Shown in pieces: positions 5,881 through 7,640 of a stretch of 7,640 nucleotides of DNA. Within the stretch, counting starts at the first letter, position 1; each line of letters begins with the position of its first letter. The notes under the pieces are model-generated. The model was not told the origin of the DNA and did no database searches. It saw only the letters and a program-made list of their open reading frames with translations. Source of the stretch: Haloarcula sp. (GTDB lineage Archaea > Halobacteriota > Halobacteria > Halobacteriales > Haloarculaceae); contig JAQCNK010000367.1 in assembly GCA_028275075.1 (NCBI GenBank), positions 1 to 7,640 on the forward strand, read 5' to 3'. The position numbers and the translations under genes were made by a program.

Positions 5881-5966
5881 TCATACGGTCAGTTGTAAGC
5901 CATTGCCGGGATGTGCCGAACCCGACTCGGCAAATCACCGGTCAATCGTTACAACCGACCGTATCA
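5881..5966. repeat. 86-bp nested inverted repeat (long imperfect hairpin)
   Basis: The outer arms ATACGGTCaGTTGTAA (5883-5898) and TTACAACcGACCGTAT (5949-5964) pair at 15 of 16 positions. The middle arms ATTGCCGG (5902-5909) and CCGGtCAAT (5938-5946) pair with one bulged T. The inner arms TGCCGA (5914-5919) and TCGGCA (5927-5932) close a seven-base loop. The arms nest on a common axis, so the whole element can form one long hairpin. It occupies the gap between the kinase promoter region and the zinc-finger gene and runs through that gene's stop codon (5964-5966). It could be a structured 3' UTR or terminator, a small non-coding RNA, or a miniature transposable element; I saw no target-site duplication. 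Confidence 0.7.
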
Positions 5967-6083
5967 ATAAAACGTGTCGGCGCAGTCGTACACGACGCCG
6001 TGTTGAGGGCAGACGTACTTGCAGTGTCGGTGATACATCGACCGATCACAGAGCGGACAGGGCCGGCCGGCGTCGTCGCTCAT
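5964..6083 (-). CDS. 39-aa zinc-finger microprotein (HVO_2523-like)
   Basis: A very small, almost all-zinc-site protein. It has CPLC (C9, C12), then MYHRHCKYVC (H18, H20, C21, C25), H28 and C34. The closing CPQHGVVYDCADTF resembles a haloarchaeal micro-zinc-finger family I know as HVO_2523-like (recalled, not searched). Related haloarchaeal small zinc-finger proteins affect adaptation phenotypes, but their molecular role is poorly known. The ATG at 6083 is chosen because family-like sequence begins just after it and GATATGG lies about 25 bases upstream. The frame extends further upstream without recognisable conservation. It diverges from the molybdopterin gene with 96 bp between starts, and its stop codon lies in the long hairpin. 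Confidence 0.85.
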   Translation of the reverse strand: MSDDAGRPCPLCDRSMYHRHCKYVCPQHGVVYDCADTFY

Positions 6084-6102
6084 ACCACCGCGAAGGGGCC
6101 AT

Positions 6103-6113
6103 CGCCATATCGC
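6103..6113 (-). promoter_or_regulatory. weak TATA-like box of the zinc-finger gene
   Basis: On the minus strand GCGATATGGCG is centred about 25 bases before the ATG at 6083. The match is weak but the spacing is right for leaderless transcription. Confidence 0.35.
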
Positions 6114-6149
6114 TCTTTGGGACGAACTTGGAACAGTGTTGGAAAAACA

Positions 6150-6160
6150 TCTTTTTATGT
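6150..6160 (+). promoter_or_regulatory. TATA-like box of the molybdopterin oxidoreductase gene
   Basis: TCTTTTTATG is centred about 25 bases before the ATG at 6180, fitting a leaderless mRNA start. Confidence 0.55.
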
Positions 6161-6179
6161 GGTTTAACAAGCCGTTGGT

Positions 6180-7640
6180 ATGAACGACGCGCTGCTCGAA
6201 AGTCGGGGGAGACAACTACTTGTTGGTCTCGCCGCCGGTGCCGCCGGACTCGCCGGTTCCTACGCCGCGGCCGGCTACACGCCGACATTTGTCGCCTCGC
6301 CCGTCGAGCGAACGCTCTCGCGGACGATGCCCGGTGAGATAATCACGTTCGCCATCACGTATCTAGGGAGCCTCGGCCAGCAGCTGAATCTGGCCACAGC
6401 GGTCGTGCTCACCTGGCTCCTGTTGGCTGCCGGCATCACCGCCTCGATAGTCGCCGGCCAAGCGGCCACCAACCGCGTGCTGCCGGCTATCGGAACGGCG
6501 GTGTCCACATGGCTCGTCACCGCGGGCCTCACCGGGGCGCTCGTCCTCGCGCTGGGAACGGTCCTCCCCGCCGTCGCTGTGGTCGTGCTCGCCCAGGCCG
6601 TCGACGCCTACCGCACAACTGTGGATCCCATCTCGTCGAAACGCCGCCGCGCACTCTCGACGGTTGGGATCGCCCTCGGCGTCACTGCGGCCGGTGCCAG
6701 TGTCGGCCAGCGTCGTTCCGCGGTGGACAGGACGGCTCCGGAACTTGACGCCCAGGGCGCAGACATCGAGGATGTGCAGACGAAACTCGACACCGCCGAG
6801 CGCCGCTCACTCGATATCGACGGCATCGAGCCGCTGGTGAGCGAGACCTTCTTCGAGGTCGACATCAACTCTATCGACCCGGACACGAAGGCCCAAGAGT
6901 ACACGCTCTCGATAACCGGCGCTGTCGAGTCCGATGTCAGCTTCGACTATGAAGAGCTCACCGAGATGGCGTCGGTGAACAAGTTCTCGACGCTTCGCTG
7001 TGTCGGCGACAGTCTCAACGGCGAAAAGATAGACACGGCCCTCTGGACCGGTGTCCCGCTCCAGCGACTCGTCGAGCGTGCCGGCGTCCAGAGCGACTGT
7101 GACTGTGTCTTGCTCAAAGCCGAGGACGGCTACGAGGTGGAGTTCCCGATGGCAGCGTTCAATCGCGGGCTGGCCGTCTACGGGATGAACGGCAAGAAGT
7201 TGCCCCGGGGACACGGCTACCCCGTCCGGGCCGTGATTCCGGGCCACTGGGGCGAGGTCAACACGAAGTGGCTCACCGAGATCGAACTCCTGAACCGAGA
7301 GGTCGACGGCTACTGGGAACAGCGTGGCTGGGAGGGGACCGGCCCAGTCAAACCGACCGCGACGCTCAAACACGACGCGATGCTCGATGACGGGCAGCGC
7401 CAGCTCGCCGGCCACGCCTACGGCGGCCTGCGCGGCGTCTCGGCAGTTGACGTCTCGACGGACGGTGGTTTCCTCGTGGTCCAGAGCGAGCCTCTCAGAG
7501 CCCCTCCCAGCCGCCGAGGGCGACGGCACCGCCGAGGACGCCTGGCGACAATGGCAGTACAGCTACGACCCGCCCGGCGAGAGCCACGAGGTCGTCGTCC
7601 GGATGATCGACCGCGACGGGACAGTCCAGACCGACGAGGA
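6180..7640 (+). CDS. membrane-anchored molybdopterin oxidoreductase (sulfite-oxidase family), frameshifted and 3'-truncated
   Basis: An N-terminal membrane part has hydrophobic segments at about residues 12-32, 50-66, 72-93, 101-122, 120-140 and 159-176. A sulfite-oxidase-type molybdopterin domain follows from about 225. Catalytic Cys274 sits in TLRCVGDSLNGEKIDTALWTGVPL, the family signature where this Cys ligates molybdenum. Further family motifs are GYEVEFPMAAF, LPRGHGYPVRAVIPGHWG and VKWLTEIEL-like NTKWLTEIEL. SKRRRALSTVGIALG at 153-167 resembles a twin-arginine motif placed inside the chain. The dimerisation domain begins VSAVDVSTDGG (420-430), but at TTT (7469-7471) the frame shifts. Dropping one T gives SSWSRASLSEPLPAAEG and then a family-like sequence open to the window end, whereas the uncorrected frame becomes Arg-rich and atypical. 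Substrate is unknown; sulfite is not proven. The start ATG has a well-placed TATA box. Whether the shift is real or a sequencing error cannot be told here. Confidence 0.87.
   Translation, partial: MNDALLESRGRQLLVGLAAGAAGLAGSYAAAGYTPTFVASPVERTLSRTMPGEIITFAITYLGSLGQQLNLATAVVLTWLLLAAGITASIVAGQAATNRVLPAIGTAVSTWLVTAGLTGALVLALGTVLPAVAVVVLAQAVDAYRTTVDPISSKRRRALSTVGIALGVTAAGASVGQRRSAVDRTAPELDAQGADIEDVQTKLDTAERRSLDIDGIEPLVSETFFEVDINSIDPDTKAQEYTLSITGAVESDVSFDYEELTEMASVNKFSTLRCVGDSLNGEKIDTALWTGVPLQRLVERAGVQSDCDCVLLKAEDGYEVEFPMAAFNRGLAVYGMNGKKLPRGHGYPVRAVIPGHWGEVNTKWLTEIELLNREVDGYWEQRGWEGTGPVKPTATLKHDAMLDDGQRQLAGHAYGGLRGVSAVDVSTDGGFLVVQSEPLRAPPSRRGRRHRRGRLATMAVQLRPARREPRGRRPDDRPRRDSPDRRG

Noticed and set aside
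6807..7529. 240-codon minus-strand open frame opposite the molybdopterin gene
   Set aside because: The plus strand carries the recognised catalytic signature with GC-biased third positions; this frame is the complementary shadow.
1..7640. CRISPR array, toxin-antitoxin pair or defence cassette
   Set aside because: No regularly spaced direct repeats, cas genes or recognisable defence effector are present. The small HTH protein alone, without a toxin neighbour, is not enough to call a toxin-antitoxin system.

Overview
The window looks like ordinary haloarchaeal chromosome. The evidence is high GC with strongly GC-biased third codon positions, acidic proteins, and A/T-rich TATA-like boxes centred about 25-30 bases before start codons, as on leaderless mRNAs. 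There is also an intron-containing elongator tRNA-Met with a canonical archaeal bulge-helix-bulge splice motif. Several proteins resemble families known mainly from Halobacteria. Genus cannot be fixed from sequence alone; Haloarcula-like organisms are a reasonable guess. All family names come from recognition, not a database search.

Layout. Bases 1-339 hold no convincing gene. They contain a small palindrome over a TATA-like element and a compact cluster of perfect hairpins (145-215) that resembles the end of an IS200/IS605-type element without its transposase. A tRNA-Met(CAU) gene with a 71-nt intron follows on the minus strand (340-484). A plus-strand gene (594-1526) encodes a 310-aa protein with a duplicated PH-like module and a C-terminal coiled coil. 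It converges on a minus-strand gene (1650-2021) for a small winged-helix plus zinc-finger protein. An AT-rich divergent promoter region (about 2022-2262) separates that gene from a plus-strand 58-aa helix-turn-helix protein (2263-2439). Next is a VTT/DedA-type membrane protein (2529-3191). Its 3' end overlaps by 26 bp, tail to tail, an 880-aa sensor histidine kinase on the minus strand (REC, four PAS, HisKA, HATPase; 3166-5808).

Between the kinase promoter and the next gene lies an 86-bp nested inverted repeat (5881-5966). It reaches exactly to the stop codon of a 39-aa zinc-finger microprotein (5964-6083, minus). Divergent from that is a membrane-anchored molybdopterin oxidoreductase of the sulfite-oxidase family (6180 to the window end). 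It carries an apparent +1 frameshift in a TTT run near 7470, and the window edge cuts it.

How the genes work together. There is no clear operon: most genes have their own leaderless-type promoter and neighbours alternate in strand. I found no defence cassette, CRISPR array or other recognisable multi-gene system. The most interesting signals are the loss of the phospho-accepting aspartate in the kinase's receiver domain, the long nested hairpin at 5881-5966, the orphan IS-like hairpin cluster, and the frameshift and internal twin-arginine-like segment of the molybdopterin enzyme.
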